A DNA stretch of 64,000 nucleotides from Nageia nagi (Eukaryota > Pinophyta), in assembly GCA_050084985.1 (NCBI GenBank), contig JBITNC010000002.1, positions 30,566,001 to 30,630,000 on the forward strand, written 5' to 3'. Both the position numbers and the translations under genes were made by a program. Positions 9,820-20,951 of this stretch are shown here, piece after piece. Position 1 is the stretch's first letter, and every line of letters starts with the position of its first letter. Below the pieces are notes generated by a model. The model was not told the origin of the DNA. It searched no databases and saw only the letters and a program-made list of their open reading frames with translations.

Positions 9820-11279
9820 AGATGCTCCTCCAAGCAACTTAGTTTGAAATGGATCCATTGAATTTGAATGCACAAGTTAAAGAGGTTGAGATGCCCTTAT
9901 TACCTTATATTTTTCAAATTTTTTTCTATGCATCTTGCTAAGAATGAACTTCTCACATAGACCAATCAAAGGAGAAATTGAAGGCAAACAATCCACAAGT
10001 TCTTGGTATTTCATGAATTGAATACTATTATGATTAAGGTTCCCTAAATTATAGTGCCAAAGATTGCCTCTAGAACACATATTAGAAGTAAAACACATCT
10101 TTGATGGAAATTGATCCATAATGTAGAGGTTATCTTTCATAGATCCTTTAATGAAAGAGGTAAGTCCTTTCTTAGTGCACCAAGATTAAGAGTCAAACTC
10201 AAAAGAATACCCTTTTCTAGCAACTTGGATCATAGAAAGAAGGTTCATCCTTAACTTAGGAACATAGAGAACATTTTCAAAAATCTTTTTATGAATCAAC
10301 ACACTTCCAATTCTTTGGACTTCAAGGATAGAGTTATCACCTATTAACTGTATATTTTCTATACTTGTGAAAGTTCTCAAATTTTTCTTTTTCAAAGCAA
10401 AGGCGATTAGTGCAACCAAAATCAACAATCCATTTAGATGAAAAAAAGTGAGATAAAGAGTAGAACATTGCAATAAAACTAGTTTGAATATTCTTTTTTA
10501 CTTTGTAGTTATTTACATTTCCATTTTTCTTATTATTTTCCTCTCTTTTCTTTTTATAGCAATCAACTTATTTACGACCTTAGATGCCACAAAATTTATA
10601 ATTACCATCAAACTTTTCCTTAGGATAAAGATTATTTACTTTGCCTTTTCCATCTCTTTTCTTGAAGTGGTTATTGTTGCCATTATTTCTACTACTGCTA
10701 TTATTATTTCTATTGTTGCCATTATTGCCATTATTCCTACTGTTATTGTAGCCATTGCCTTTTTTCTCAAACCTTTTGGAGAAAGAAAGATAAGATTTCT
10801 TTTGATTTTTGAACTTCTTCTTGAAAGGAGTTTTGGTTGCTCCAAGAGAAACGTTATTATATTTAGGAGAAAAAATCAACACCTTATTGTTAAAAATTTT
10901 CTCATACTTCAAAAAGTTCCTAGAAAGGTTTTCAAGGGAGAAGATGACTTCTTCATCATCAAGCCTTATTTTCATAATCATTACAAAGTTTTCAAACTTT
11001 GAAGAAAGGTTTTGAAGAATGATGAAAACCATGAACTCATCATTGATCCAATTACACCCATAAGCAACAAGTTGGTCCTTAGGTCAATAATTTAGTTCAA
11101 GTAGATAGCCACATTTTCATCTTCCCCTTGATAAGATTGAAGTAACTTTTGAAGAATGGTAAACCTTATTAAAAAATTTGAACCAAGATAGATTTGCTTA
11201 AGCTTATCAAAAGCTTCCTTTGTCAAGGTTAAAGAGGAAATCATCATGAGCACATCATCTAAAATTGAACAATAAATCA
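9820..11279 (-). pseudogene. Copia C: gag C-terminal part, zinc knuckle, protease, start of integrase
   Basis: Reading leftwards from the B insertion: gag (YCSILDDVLMMISSLTLTKEA near 11277-11210, INDEFMVFIILQNLSSKFENF near 11045-10985), a long Asn/Gly-rich basic linker, a zinc knuckle remnant near 10590-10555 with only some ligands, protease flank (SIEVQRIGSVLIHKKIFENVLYVPKLRMNLLS-type region near 10340-10240), and the integrase zinc region at 10140-9877 (GNLWHYNLGNLNHNS, LCEKF). One His is Asn and one Cys is Phe in the HHCC finger. A stretch of 150 codons (11032-10580) is still open. Integrase continues at 512. Confidence 0.87.
11275..11279. repeat. Left target-site duplication of element B (aatca)
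   Basis: aatca at 11275-11279 is repeated at 19993-19997, exactly flanking B. Confidence 0.9.
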
Positions 11280-11781
11280 TGAAGGAATTAAACTATAACA
11301 AGAACAATAATAAACTACCAAGATCACATGAAAGCTATCAATTCACATCTAACTATAACATAAAGCAATATCACAAAGATAACATAAGATGTAAGTAGTT
11401 CCTTAAACTAAGAGTACATCCACTAACTAGATCTTTACTCCAATCACAAATACAACTCTCTTACAATTCTTTTAATCTCAACTCCTACACTTCTATCCTA
11501 TAGCATAACTTTACTCCACACTTGGTGTATGATCACAAAGAGGGAGCCTTCTATTTATAGGCCAAAATTTTTCTTTGGATCACCCCTTTATTCAATGTAT
11601 AAAAGTATGACATACACATTCTTTTACCCAAGGGGCATGCTCATGACATGGAGTGTAGGAAAAATTACATTATCATATTCACTTAAATACTTAAGGTATT
11701 AAATGATAGCCTTAAGTATTAGTGAACTTACATAGAATATTATTACATAACCTTTACAATAATACATTATACATTCCAACA
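11280..11781 (-). repeat. 3' LTR of element B
   Basis: On the plus strand it begins tgaaggaatt and ends attccaaca. TATA equivalent at 11551-11560 (ctatttatag) and U3 palindrome at 11686-11720. Homologous to 19490-19992. Confidence 0.93.
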
Positions 11782-11794
11782 CTCTCCCTTAATG
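11782..11794 (-). other. Polypurine tract of B
   Basis: On the minus strand attaagggagag immediately precedes the 3' LTR. Confidence 0.8.
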
Positions 11795-12640
11795 CAATAT
11801 TGGCATAAAATGAGTAAGAGAGAAGAAGAAGAGAAAGTAAGAGAGTTCTCTTTTAAACAGATACAACAAATATGAGAACTTTTTATATATTTGTGAAGTA
11901 CGAAAGATCTAGTTTGAGACTCATTACTTTACTAAATACAATCATTAACCATAACCAATTTTAATGTACATGAAGTAGTCATCCAATTGGAAGTCATGAA
12001 GAGTCTCCATGAGCTTGCATACCTAAGGTAAGTAACCTGCAATCTCAAAAGAACTTGTAATTCATAAGTAGCTCAAATAATAAGATTAATTAGATGCATC
12101 ATATTCATATCAATAAGGATAGATGAATCACATAAGTGCCATCATGAACTGATCAATGGTGCACTATAAGTCATCACGAAGATGCCATACCAAAAACTTG
12201 TAGTCATTTGTTGTATATAAAATATGTGTTGATTATCATTACAAAATAAAGCATACACATACAAGTTCCTCACATATGGATAACTAAATAGTACCAAAAT
12301 ACACATAATACTTCCTCTCACATGGATAACTGAACAATGCTACATTGACCAAAAATAGAGTATGCACATACGAGGTTATCACATATGGATAACTAAATAG
12401 TGTGAAAAGACATATAAGAGTTCTTCACATATGGATAACTGAATAATGCAAGATTGGCCAATTTGTATAATAAGTTCCTCATGTAGAGCGAACTTACCAT
12501 GAAGGTGTACAATAAAATCAACACTATACAACACAAAATCCTCCTTAGGGTGAAGTTATCATCATAAACATGAATTAACACAAGAATTCAAACTTCACTT
12601 CCCCTTGAGGGTAACTTTACCAACTCAATAGCATCCCTAA
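11795..12640 (-). other. 3' untranslated region of B
   Basis: Non-coding. It holds the same repeated words as A's 3' region (cacatatggataactaaat at about 12260, 12380 and 12430), showing that the array predates the split of A and B. Confidence 0.75.
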
Positions 12641-15560
12641 GCTTACAAAATTAAGCTATAAGAAGGGGCTTGGTGAATAAATTACCAAAGTTCAAGGTGG
12701 ATGGATAATACTCTAGGTGTATGATGCCATCAAGAACCTTCTCCCTAATAAAATAGGTATGGATTTTCGTATATTTTGTTCTATGATGGAATATTAGATT
12801 CTTAGCCAAAGAAATAGTTGATTGATTATTTGAAAAGATCAAATATGAACCACTTTATTCATACCTAATTTCTTTTAGAAGATGCCTTAGTCAAATGGCT
12901 TCTTGAGCTGCAATAGACATGGCATGATATTTGAGTTTTATGATGGAAAGAGAAATAGTTGGCTACTTCTTGGAAGCCTAAGAGATAGCACCTAAACTAA
13001 TGCTAAACACATAAGTAGATGTTGACTTCCCATCATCTCTATCTCCTCCATAGTCAGAATTTAAGAATCCAAAGAGAAAAATAAGATCAAATTAGAATAC
13101 TTGAGAGCAAGATTCTTAGTCCCTACAACATACCTCAAGATTTACATAATAGCATTGAGGTGCCTAACATAAGGTTTTTGCATCATACTGTCAGATTCAC
13201 TTCAAAGGTAATATCTGACTTGAATATAATCAAATATAAAAGATTACCAATTAATTACATTTAAGTTGTAGCATCAGCTAACTAAGAGTTGGAGCTTAGA
13301 GAAATAATAATTTTAGGAGAGAGTGGGATTGTAGCATATCTACACTCCATTTCAAACTTTTGCAAGATGTCTAATATATACTTAGATTGATTGAGGTAAG
13401 TATAATCTTTTTATTGATACATTTGCATTCTATGATAGTAATGTAAGAGATCAAGATCAATCATTTCAAATGTTACCTTGGATATGCACTCTTAAATGAT
13501 TTCATCATTATTCTCAGTAATCAAAAGATTATTCACATAAAGGAGAATCAAGACCACATCATTTCCTTGACTGAGCGCATATAGATCAGAGTCAAAAAAG
13601 TACTTGGAGAATCCAATGTCTACAAAATACCCTAAAATCTTTCTATACTAGGATCTAGGTGCTTACTTAAGTCCATAAAATTACTTCTTTAGCTTGCATA
13701 GAAAGGACTCTTTACCTTTCATAATAAATCCTTTTGATTAATTCGTGAAGATTTTCACATTTAAGTCACCATTGAGAAATACACTCTTGATGTCAAGTTG
13801 AAAAAGTTTTCATCCTTAAGCTATGGAAAGAGCAAGAATAACTCTCACAGTAAGCATATTTACCATGTGAGCAAAGGTTTCTTCATAATCTACATTGTAT
13901 TTCTAAGCAAAAATTGTAGCTACTAACCTTGCCTTATATTTTTCAATGTCTCCAATTGTATTGAACTTGACCTTGTAGATCCATTTATTGCCAATTATAT
14001 TCTTTTCATTAGGATAAAGAACCAAGTTCCAAGTCTTATTTTTCATAAGTGCCTCATATTCCACTTTCATGGCTTCCATCTAGCACTCATGCTTAGAAGC
14101 TTCTTGAAAGGTTGAAGACTCATGGTTGTTGTCAATCTTGGCAATTAAATATTTGTTCAAAGGCATGCTCCTGGTTATTCTTTATGTTGGAGAATTTTAT
14201 TCCTGAGGTGACTTATCTACATGAATATCCAACTAGCTAAGAGCAACTAAAGATTCCTCTAGATTATCAACATCTTTATTAGAAACAGATTATTCAAGTT
14301 TATTAAACTTTACATCCTTTGAAATGAACACTGCTTTATAGGTTAGAGAGTAGAGCCTATAGCCTCTATGCTGATTTTCATAACCCAAAAGATGCATTTT
14401 TTAGCTCTTTTATCCAACTTCTTTTTTCTCAAAAATACCCTAAAGTGAAAAATGTTAGGTTTTTTTTTTTTTTTTTTATCATGCCTCAAAAAGAATTTTA
14501 CTCTAAATGGCTTTTGTGGGACACCTATTCAAGGTGTAAATAGCAGTGCTCATAGCTTCACTCCATAAGAATTTAGAAAGATTACCCAACATGCATCTAG
14601 CCATCTTCATAATTATTTTATTTTTTCTTCCAACAACACCATTCTACTAAGGAGTGTATGGAAATGTAAACTACCTCTTGATTTTATACTTAACATAATA
14701 GTCATTGAACTCATTATTGTTATATTCTTCCTTATTTTTTGAACTTCACATTTTAATTTTAAAGTTAGTCTGATTCTTAACAAAAGTCTTAAAAACCTTA
14801 AAACTCTTAAAGGTTTGATCCTTGTGCTCAAGTACTTACCAAAAAATCATTCTACTAAAGTCATCAATGAAAGTCAAGATGTAAGATGCTCTTCCAAGTA
14901 ATTTAGTATGAAATGGACCCATTAAATCTGAATGCACAAGTTGAAAAGGTTAAGATGCTATTAGTGTTTTATCTTTTTCAAATTTTTATCTATGCAACTT
15001 ACCAAGAATGCACTTTTTGCATAGACCAACCAAAGGAGAAATTGAAGGAAAACCTTCCACAAGTTTTTAATATTTCATGACTTGAATAATCTTTTAGTTA
15101 AGGTGCCCTAAATAATGATGCCAAAGATTGCCTTTAAAATACACACTAGAAGTAAGACACATCTTTGATAGAACTTGATCCATAATGTAGAGGTTATCTT
15201 TCACTAATCATGTAACCAAAGTGGCAAATCTTTTCTTAATGCACCAAGATTGAGAGTCAAACTCAAAAAATACTTTTTTCTAGTAACTTGAATTATAGAG
15301 AGAAGGTTTATCCTTAACTTAAAAACATAGAGAATATTTTTAAGAACCTTTTTATGAATTAGCACACTCCTAATTTGTTGAAATTCAAGGGTAGAGTTAT
15401 CACCTATCATAATCACATCTTTTTTATACTTGTGAAAATTTTCAAACATTTTATTTTTAAAGTATAGATGATTAGTGCAACTAGAGTCAACAATCTATTT
15501 AGATGAAAAAGAGCGAGACATAGAGTAGAGCATCGTAGCAAAATTAGTATGAGTATTTTT
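12641..15560 (-). pseudogene. Copia B pol: protease, integrase, RT, RNase H, degraded
   Basis: Read leftwards. Protease: IVDSS near 15501-15485 (DSG changed to DSS), then MFENFHKYKKDVIMIGDNSTLE from 15449. Integrase: zinc region near 15140-15000, core near 14890-14700, where a frameshift destroys the second Asp motif. RT: conserved pieces from about 14140 to 13200; the active-site box reads YVNN (13539-13528), both Asp lost by GAT to AAT. RNase H: from about 13060, with KYTKIHTYFIREKVLDGIIH and LFTKPLLIA at the end (12842-12651). Stops are dense. No function can remain. Confidence 0.88.
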
Positions 15561-16482
15561 CTTTCCTTTGTAATTATTTATATTTCTGTTTCCTTTATTC
15601 TTTTCCTCTCTTTTCTTTTTATAGTAATCAATTTTTTTTGTAACCTTGAATGCCATAATAGTTACAATTACCATCAAACTTTTTCTTGAGATAAAGAGTG
15701 TTTGCTTTATCTTCTCCATCTCTTTGCTTGAAATTATTATTGTTGCCATTATTCCTGTTACTATTGAAGCCATTCCCTCTTATTTCAAATCTTTTAGAGG
15801 TATAAAGATAATATTTCTTTTGATGGTTGAACTTCCTTTTGAAAGGAGTTTTGGTTGATCTAAAAGTAATATTATTATCCTTAAGAGAAGAAATCAACCT
15901 TTTATTATTAAAGGTTTTCTCATGCTTCAATAGGTACCTTAAAAGAATCTCAAAGGAGAAGACTTCTTTTTTATCATCAATCTTTCTTTCCATAATCATT
16001 ACAAAGTTTTCAAACTTTGAATAAAGGCTTTGAAGAATGATGAAGACCATGAATTCATTATTGATCCAATTGCACCCATAAGAAACAAGCTAGGTCCTTA
16101 GGTCAATGATTTTATTCAAGTAAATAGCCACATTTTTATCTTCCCCTTAATGAGATTGAAGTAATTTTTAGAGAATGGTAAACCTTCTTGAAAAGTTTAA
16201 ACCAAATTAGATTTTCTTAAGCTTATCCCATGCTTCCTTTGTTGAGGTTGAAGAGAAAATTATTAGAAGCACATCATCTAAAATTGCATGATAAATCATG
16301 GAGGTTGCCAACTCATTCTTTGTGTTGTAAACCTCTAGTGCTTTCTCACCTGTAGGAGGTACAAGGTTCTCATTCATTATTTACCAAGGCTTCTTTGCCT
16401 ACAGTTTAGCTCTCATTTAAGGTTTCTAAATTTCATAATTGGAGCCATCAAAAATGTGTTTGGGTAAAAAGTATTCTTCCAT
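15561..16482 (-). pseudogene. Copia B gag, broken
   Basis: The start ATG (16482-16480) follows the conserved acceptor tgtag plus caa. Codon 19 (Trp in C) is TAG at 16428-16426 and more stops follow at once. The later part is open for 140 codons (16050-15628) and shows FIILQSLYSKFENFVMIM, a basic Asn-rich linker and a dead zinc knuckle (CNYYGIQGYKK: one Cys and the His replaced by Tyr). Same family and role as A gag. Confidence 0.85.
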
Positions 16483-16485
16483 TTG

Positions 16486-19366
16486 CTACACAAGAATATT
16501 AAATAATAGCATATGGTTTCAATAAATAATATTAAATATTAAATTTTAACCAAGTAAATAATACATGTTACATTCAAAACTAAAGACATGCTTAATTTAA
16601 TTCACAAGTGCAAAGATTTTATAATTCAAATAATAACCCATGTACCCAAATACATTTTTCATCTCAAGAACCGTAGATGTAGAGTGACATTATTGAAGCT
16701 TATTTTTTTTATCTAAAATTAGGCTTTTATCTGGATGCCCACATAAGAGGAGCCCAAGTACTATCAATCCTCAACTAGTTCCCCTTGGGTAGCAATATAC
16801 TCTCATAAGGAAAAGTACTAGTTATTTTCTAAGGTTTTGATGTTTATTGGATTGGTTAAATTATTAATCTTGATTAGATTTCAAGTTGTCCTCCTAGGTT
16901 ATCAGGATAATCCTTGAATGGACATGTGGATATGCGGTATCATTACACACATATATGTCCACCTATTAGAGTTAAATCCATACCAACAAAGGACTTAGGG
17001 GCAATTAAGAGGTATGAACTTTTCACCACTTGGATCATCGAACTTAAAAGCTCCAGTCTGCCTATCCTCACCTCATGGCTCCTCAAACAAGTTATGTTGT
17101 GAAATGTATGTGTAGATGTGTTCATTTTAGGGGGTTGCTCATATCAATATTTGAATTTTTATTTGTATAAGAAAATAAATTAAGGTGAAAAACATAAAGT
17201 AAAAGAGCATAAGTTAAAAACCATCATCCATGCAACAATTTGAAACCTAAGTGTCCGATGGGTTTTGTTTACCAACCCTTAAAGGATATTTTTACATCAT
17301 CACTTATTTTGCATAAGTCCATTCTATACTTTGCATAAAGATAAATACTTAACATCCATTCTTAAGTCATAAGCATACATTTTAAAAAAATTTAGGTCCT
17401 TGAACATGCATTAAAAAATTAAAATTTAAGCATTAAAAAAAATGCATTATTCACATAGCTTTAAAAAAATTGAAGTAAACATGCACCATTCCAATAAATT
17501 AAGTAAGAAGCATACATTATTTAACTTAAGGATTAAGTAGGAAGTATGCATCGATTAAATTTAAGTACTAAGCATGTACCATTAACTTAAAAAAATAAAT
17601 TCTAAGTATGCAACATTAACTTATGCAACATTAACTTAGAGAGGCATTTAAAATTTCTAAGTAATAAATATGCATTATTTGCAAATCATAAGAACTAGTC
17701 CATTCATAGAAACTAAGAGGCATAAAAATTTCTAAATAAGAATCATTCATTCTAAGCATGAATGATTAAGTAAATAAACTCATAAATATTTCCCCCTCTT
17801 TAAAAAAATCCCTTCAATAAATGTTTAGGATAGTATGGCTACAATTGTATTTTGCAATTTTGATGCCAATTTTAAAAAATTTATTAAAAATTGGCTAAGG
17901 CAAAATTTTAATTTCTTGCTTCTTAAAAAAATTACCTTGAAATATATATATTTTTCTATATCATGATGAATCTTCTTATGATAATGGTTTAAATTTGAAG
18001 TGTAAATGCATTTAATAAATAAAGTGGCTTGCAAGTAAAGAAATTAAATGCCCTCAAATGTGTGAGTAAACTCATCATTTAATTGTGGAGTATAAGACTT
18101 TTAAGTGCATTAAATAGGAAGAAGTGACTTGTAAGTAAGCAAAGAACAATTAAAGGCCTACCACAAGAAGTATACGTTTACTTTTTAAGTATATTTAATG
18201 AATTGCAAGCAAAAAGAAAATACATTAATAAAAAAACATTAAATGTGAAACCCCCCCTTTTTGGGGACTACGCAGAGTGGAAAAAAATGTGTAGAAGGGA
18301 ATGGTGCAAGATGAAAAGGTGAGGGTCCCCATTCATAAGGCTCAATAGAATGGAGGGTTTGAGTGGTCAATTGTGCTAGCACAAAGGAACTACAAGTGGA
18401 GGATTGCATGAGATAATGGAGATGGGTGCAAGGTTTTTGTGTACAGGGAGAATGCGAGTGGAGAGGTGAAGTTTTGTGCGATGCGAGTGGTCCAACTAGT
18501 CATAGATTAGTGGTTGGTCATGTACAGGGAGAATGTACTAGAGAAAATTAAACCTTCTACACTTTATGGGCTATTCCTCTACTTGATAATGAAATAGGTA
18601 GTCTACAACATAAGCCATGATCGCTTCTGCAGCTTATGAGATCTGAAATTGGAAAGAAAGAATAACCTGGGTTTCTTGTATTAGGGTTTGGTTCAAAGAA
18701 TAGAGAATAAGCTTGGGATAAATCTTTGCAGAGAATAGGATAGGGATGCAAGAGGTTGTGAAAAACATAGGGAGGTCAGATAAAGAATAGCACAGACTTC
18801 CGTTGCTGCCACCACCAAGAGGAGAGGGGAGTGATTTGGTATTTTGATTTAGAGGCTCTAGTTAGTGTATTTGGACTTATTATATATTTAGAGGCTATAG
18901 GATATGTTTGGTATTTGGAATTATAGGCTCCAATCAACATATTTGGACTTAGTATATATTTATTTATATAAACTCCCTTTTGTAAATTGCAAGATGCAAA
19001 AATTCATAACCACTTAAAAATTACATAGATTACAACTATTGTAAAAAAACTTTTCTCCTCTTTTTATTGTAATATTTCTTTGTAAATTTGTGAAAAAAAT
19101 GCATCCTTTTGGTATAACTTATTATTGCTATCTCGTAAATTTAAAAAAATTACAACTAACTAAATACTTTTGTTAGAGAAAAAAAATAATAGCAAAAACA
19201 TATAAATATATTCTAAAATTAGATTAGTTCATAACAAGAGGATGATAGTACCTTAATAATAAAAAAGGTATAGAAATTATACATTATTTAAGCAAATTTC
19301 TTCAAAAAATTGTGACAAATAAACAAAATGTTAGTATCATGTAACAAATAAGAAAGGAGTTTATAC
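16486..19366 (-). other. Long leader of B, candidate 2.9-kb intron
   Basis: On the minus strand, aaag/gtataa (GT at 19366-19365) lies about 120 bases after the PBS, and tgtag/caaATG (AG ending at 16486) directly precedes gag. A second donor-like atgag/gtaaaag lies a little before the first. The leader includes the conserved block (about 16500-17140), a region of ATGCAT-like words (about 17340-17770) and a less AT-rich segment at 18250-18840 that starts with a C-run, T-run, G-run palindrome at 18250-18266. No protein is recognised. Confidence 0.5.
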
Positions 19367-19475
19367 CTTTGAAGATCTTTTACCTCATAATGGAGTGAAG
19401 GCTAAGGAATGAGGACCTCCAAGATGAAGATGAAGAGCTTCAATCACCAAGTATGTGAAGAGGAGCCTCCAAGGC

Positions 19476-19487
19476 ACTCTGATACCA
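19476..19487 (-). other. Primer-binding site of B
   Basis: On the minus strand tggtatcagagt, one base different from the consensus, three bases from the 5' LTR. Confidence 0.9.
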
Positions 19488-19489
19488 AA

Positions 19490-19992
19490 TGAAGGAATTG
19501 AACTATAATAAGAATAATCCTAAACTATCAAGATCATATGAAAGCTGTTAATTCATATATAACTATCAAAAAAAGTAGTCTCATAAAGATAACACAAGAT
19601 GTAAGTGGTTCCTCCAACTAGGAGTACATCCAATAACTAGATCTTTACTTCAATCACAAATACAACTCTTTTACAATTCTCCTAATCTCAAATCCTACAC
19701 TTCTATCTTATAGCATAACTTTACTTCACACTTGGTTTATAATCACAAAGAGGGAGCCTTCTATTTATAGGCTAAAATCACTCTTTGGATTACCCTTTTA
19801 TCCATTGTACAAAAGCATGACATGCACATGTTTTTACCCAAGGGGGCATGCTCATGACATGGAGTGTAGGGCAAGTTACATTATCATATTCACTTAAATA
19901 CTTAAGGTATCAAATGATACCCTTAAGTATTAATGAATTTACATAGAAGATTTAATAAAAACCTTTACAATAATGTATTATACATTCCAACA
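19490..19992 (-). repeat. 5' LTR of element B
   Basis: Plus-strand edges are tgaaggaatt and cattccaaca. TATA box ctataaatag on the minus strand at 19770-19761. U3 near-palindrome at 19897-19931. It is followed by the duplication aatca and by C's gag. Confidence 0.95.
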
Positions 19993-20184
19993 AATCATGG
20001 AGGTTGCCAACTCATTCTTTGTGTTGTAAACCTTTAGTACCTTCTAATTTGTAAGAGGTACAAGATTCTCATTCATTGTTTGCCAAAGTTTTCTTACCTG
20101 TAATTCAGCTCTCATTCATGGTTCCCAAATCCCAAAGTTAGAACCATCAAGAATGTGTTCGGGTAAAAAAGATTTTTTTATTTG
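19993..20184 (-). pseudogene. Copia C gag N-terminal part
   Basis: Read leftwards: HILDGSNFGIWEP near 20156-20110, then a stop (TGA) before ATGAGAGCTGAATTA, and ALKVYNTKNELATSM up to the B insertion. The expected start codon is ATA instead of ATG because of one G to A change, whereas codon 19 Trp is intact here, unlike A, B, E and F. An upstream duplicate of the start region (20587-20548) still has ATG. Confidence 0.8.
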
Positions 20185-20951
20185 CTACACAAGAATGTGA
20201 AAAATAATAAGCATGTGGTTTAATAAACAACATTAAATATTAAATTTTAACCAAGTAAATAATACATGTTACATTTAACACTAGAGACATGCTTGATTTG
20301 ATTCATAAGTACAAATATTTTACAACTCAAAGAATCCATGTACCCAAATACATTTCTCATCTCAAGAACCGTAGATGTAGTGATATTATTGAGGTTTATT
20401 TTCTTATCTAAAATTAGACCTTCATCTAGATGCCCACATAAGAGGAGCCCAAGTACTACCAATCCTCAACCAATTTACCTTGGTTAGTTTTATACTTTCT
20501 CACAAGGATAAGTACCTACTATTTTCCAAGGTTATAATGTTTGTTGGAACCATCAAGAATGTGTTTGGGTAAAAAAGATTCTCCCATTTGCTACATAAGA
20601 ATGTGAAAAATAATAAGCATGTGGTTTAATAAACAACATTAAATGTTAATTTTTGACTAAGTAAATAATACATGTTACATTTAACACTAGATACATGCTT
20701 GATTTGATTCATAAGTGCATATGTTTTACAACTCAAATAATCCATGTACCCAAATACATTTCTCATTTCAAGAACTATAGATGTAGTGACATTATTGAGG
20801 TTTGTTTTTTTGTCTAAAATTAGGCCTTCACCAGGATGCCCACATAAGAGGAGCCCAAGTACTACCAATCCTCAACTAGTTCACCTTGGTTAGTTTTATA
20901 CTTTCTCACAAGGAGAAGTACCTACTATTTTCCAAGGTTATGATGTTTATT
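20141..20951. repeat. 406-bp tandem duplication over C's gag start
   Basis: Bases 20141-20546 repeat at 20547 to about 20951 at a period of 406. Each copy carries about 15 gag codons, the TGTAG acceptor and the adjacent conserved leader block. Near-identical open stretches beginning MVVLGLLLCGH occur at 20462 and 20868 on the minus strand, exactly one period apart. The element therefore has two candidate acceptors before gag. The duplication is not present in A, B, E or F. Confidence 0.92.

Larger units (their letters stand above)
11280..19992 (-). mobile_element. Complete Ty1/copia element B, inserted in C's gag
   Basis: B is 8.7 kb on the minus strand: 5' LTR 19490-19992, PBS 19476-19487, leader, gag from 16482, pol to about 12641, 3' untranslated region, polypurine tract 11782-11794 and 3' LTR 11280-11781. 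It carries the perfect duplication aatca. It belongs to the same family as A, C and D, so a copia family has inserted into its own member twice here. All coding parts are broken; RT has lost both catalytic Asp of the YxDD box. Confidence 0.95.

Noticed and set aside
10484-11002. 172-codon plus-strand open stretch, hydrophobic
   Set aside because: It is the antisense of C's gag Asn-rich linker and zinc region; repetitive aat/att codons keep both strands open.
15646-16024. Plus-strand open stretches opposite B gag
   Set aside because: Same antisense effect of the Asn-rich gag linker; no motif.
20247-20868. Two near-identical minus-strand ORFs starting MVVLGLLLCGH
   Set aside because: They are identical because of the 406-bp duplication, not selection; the corresponding frame is not open in A, B or F.
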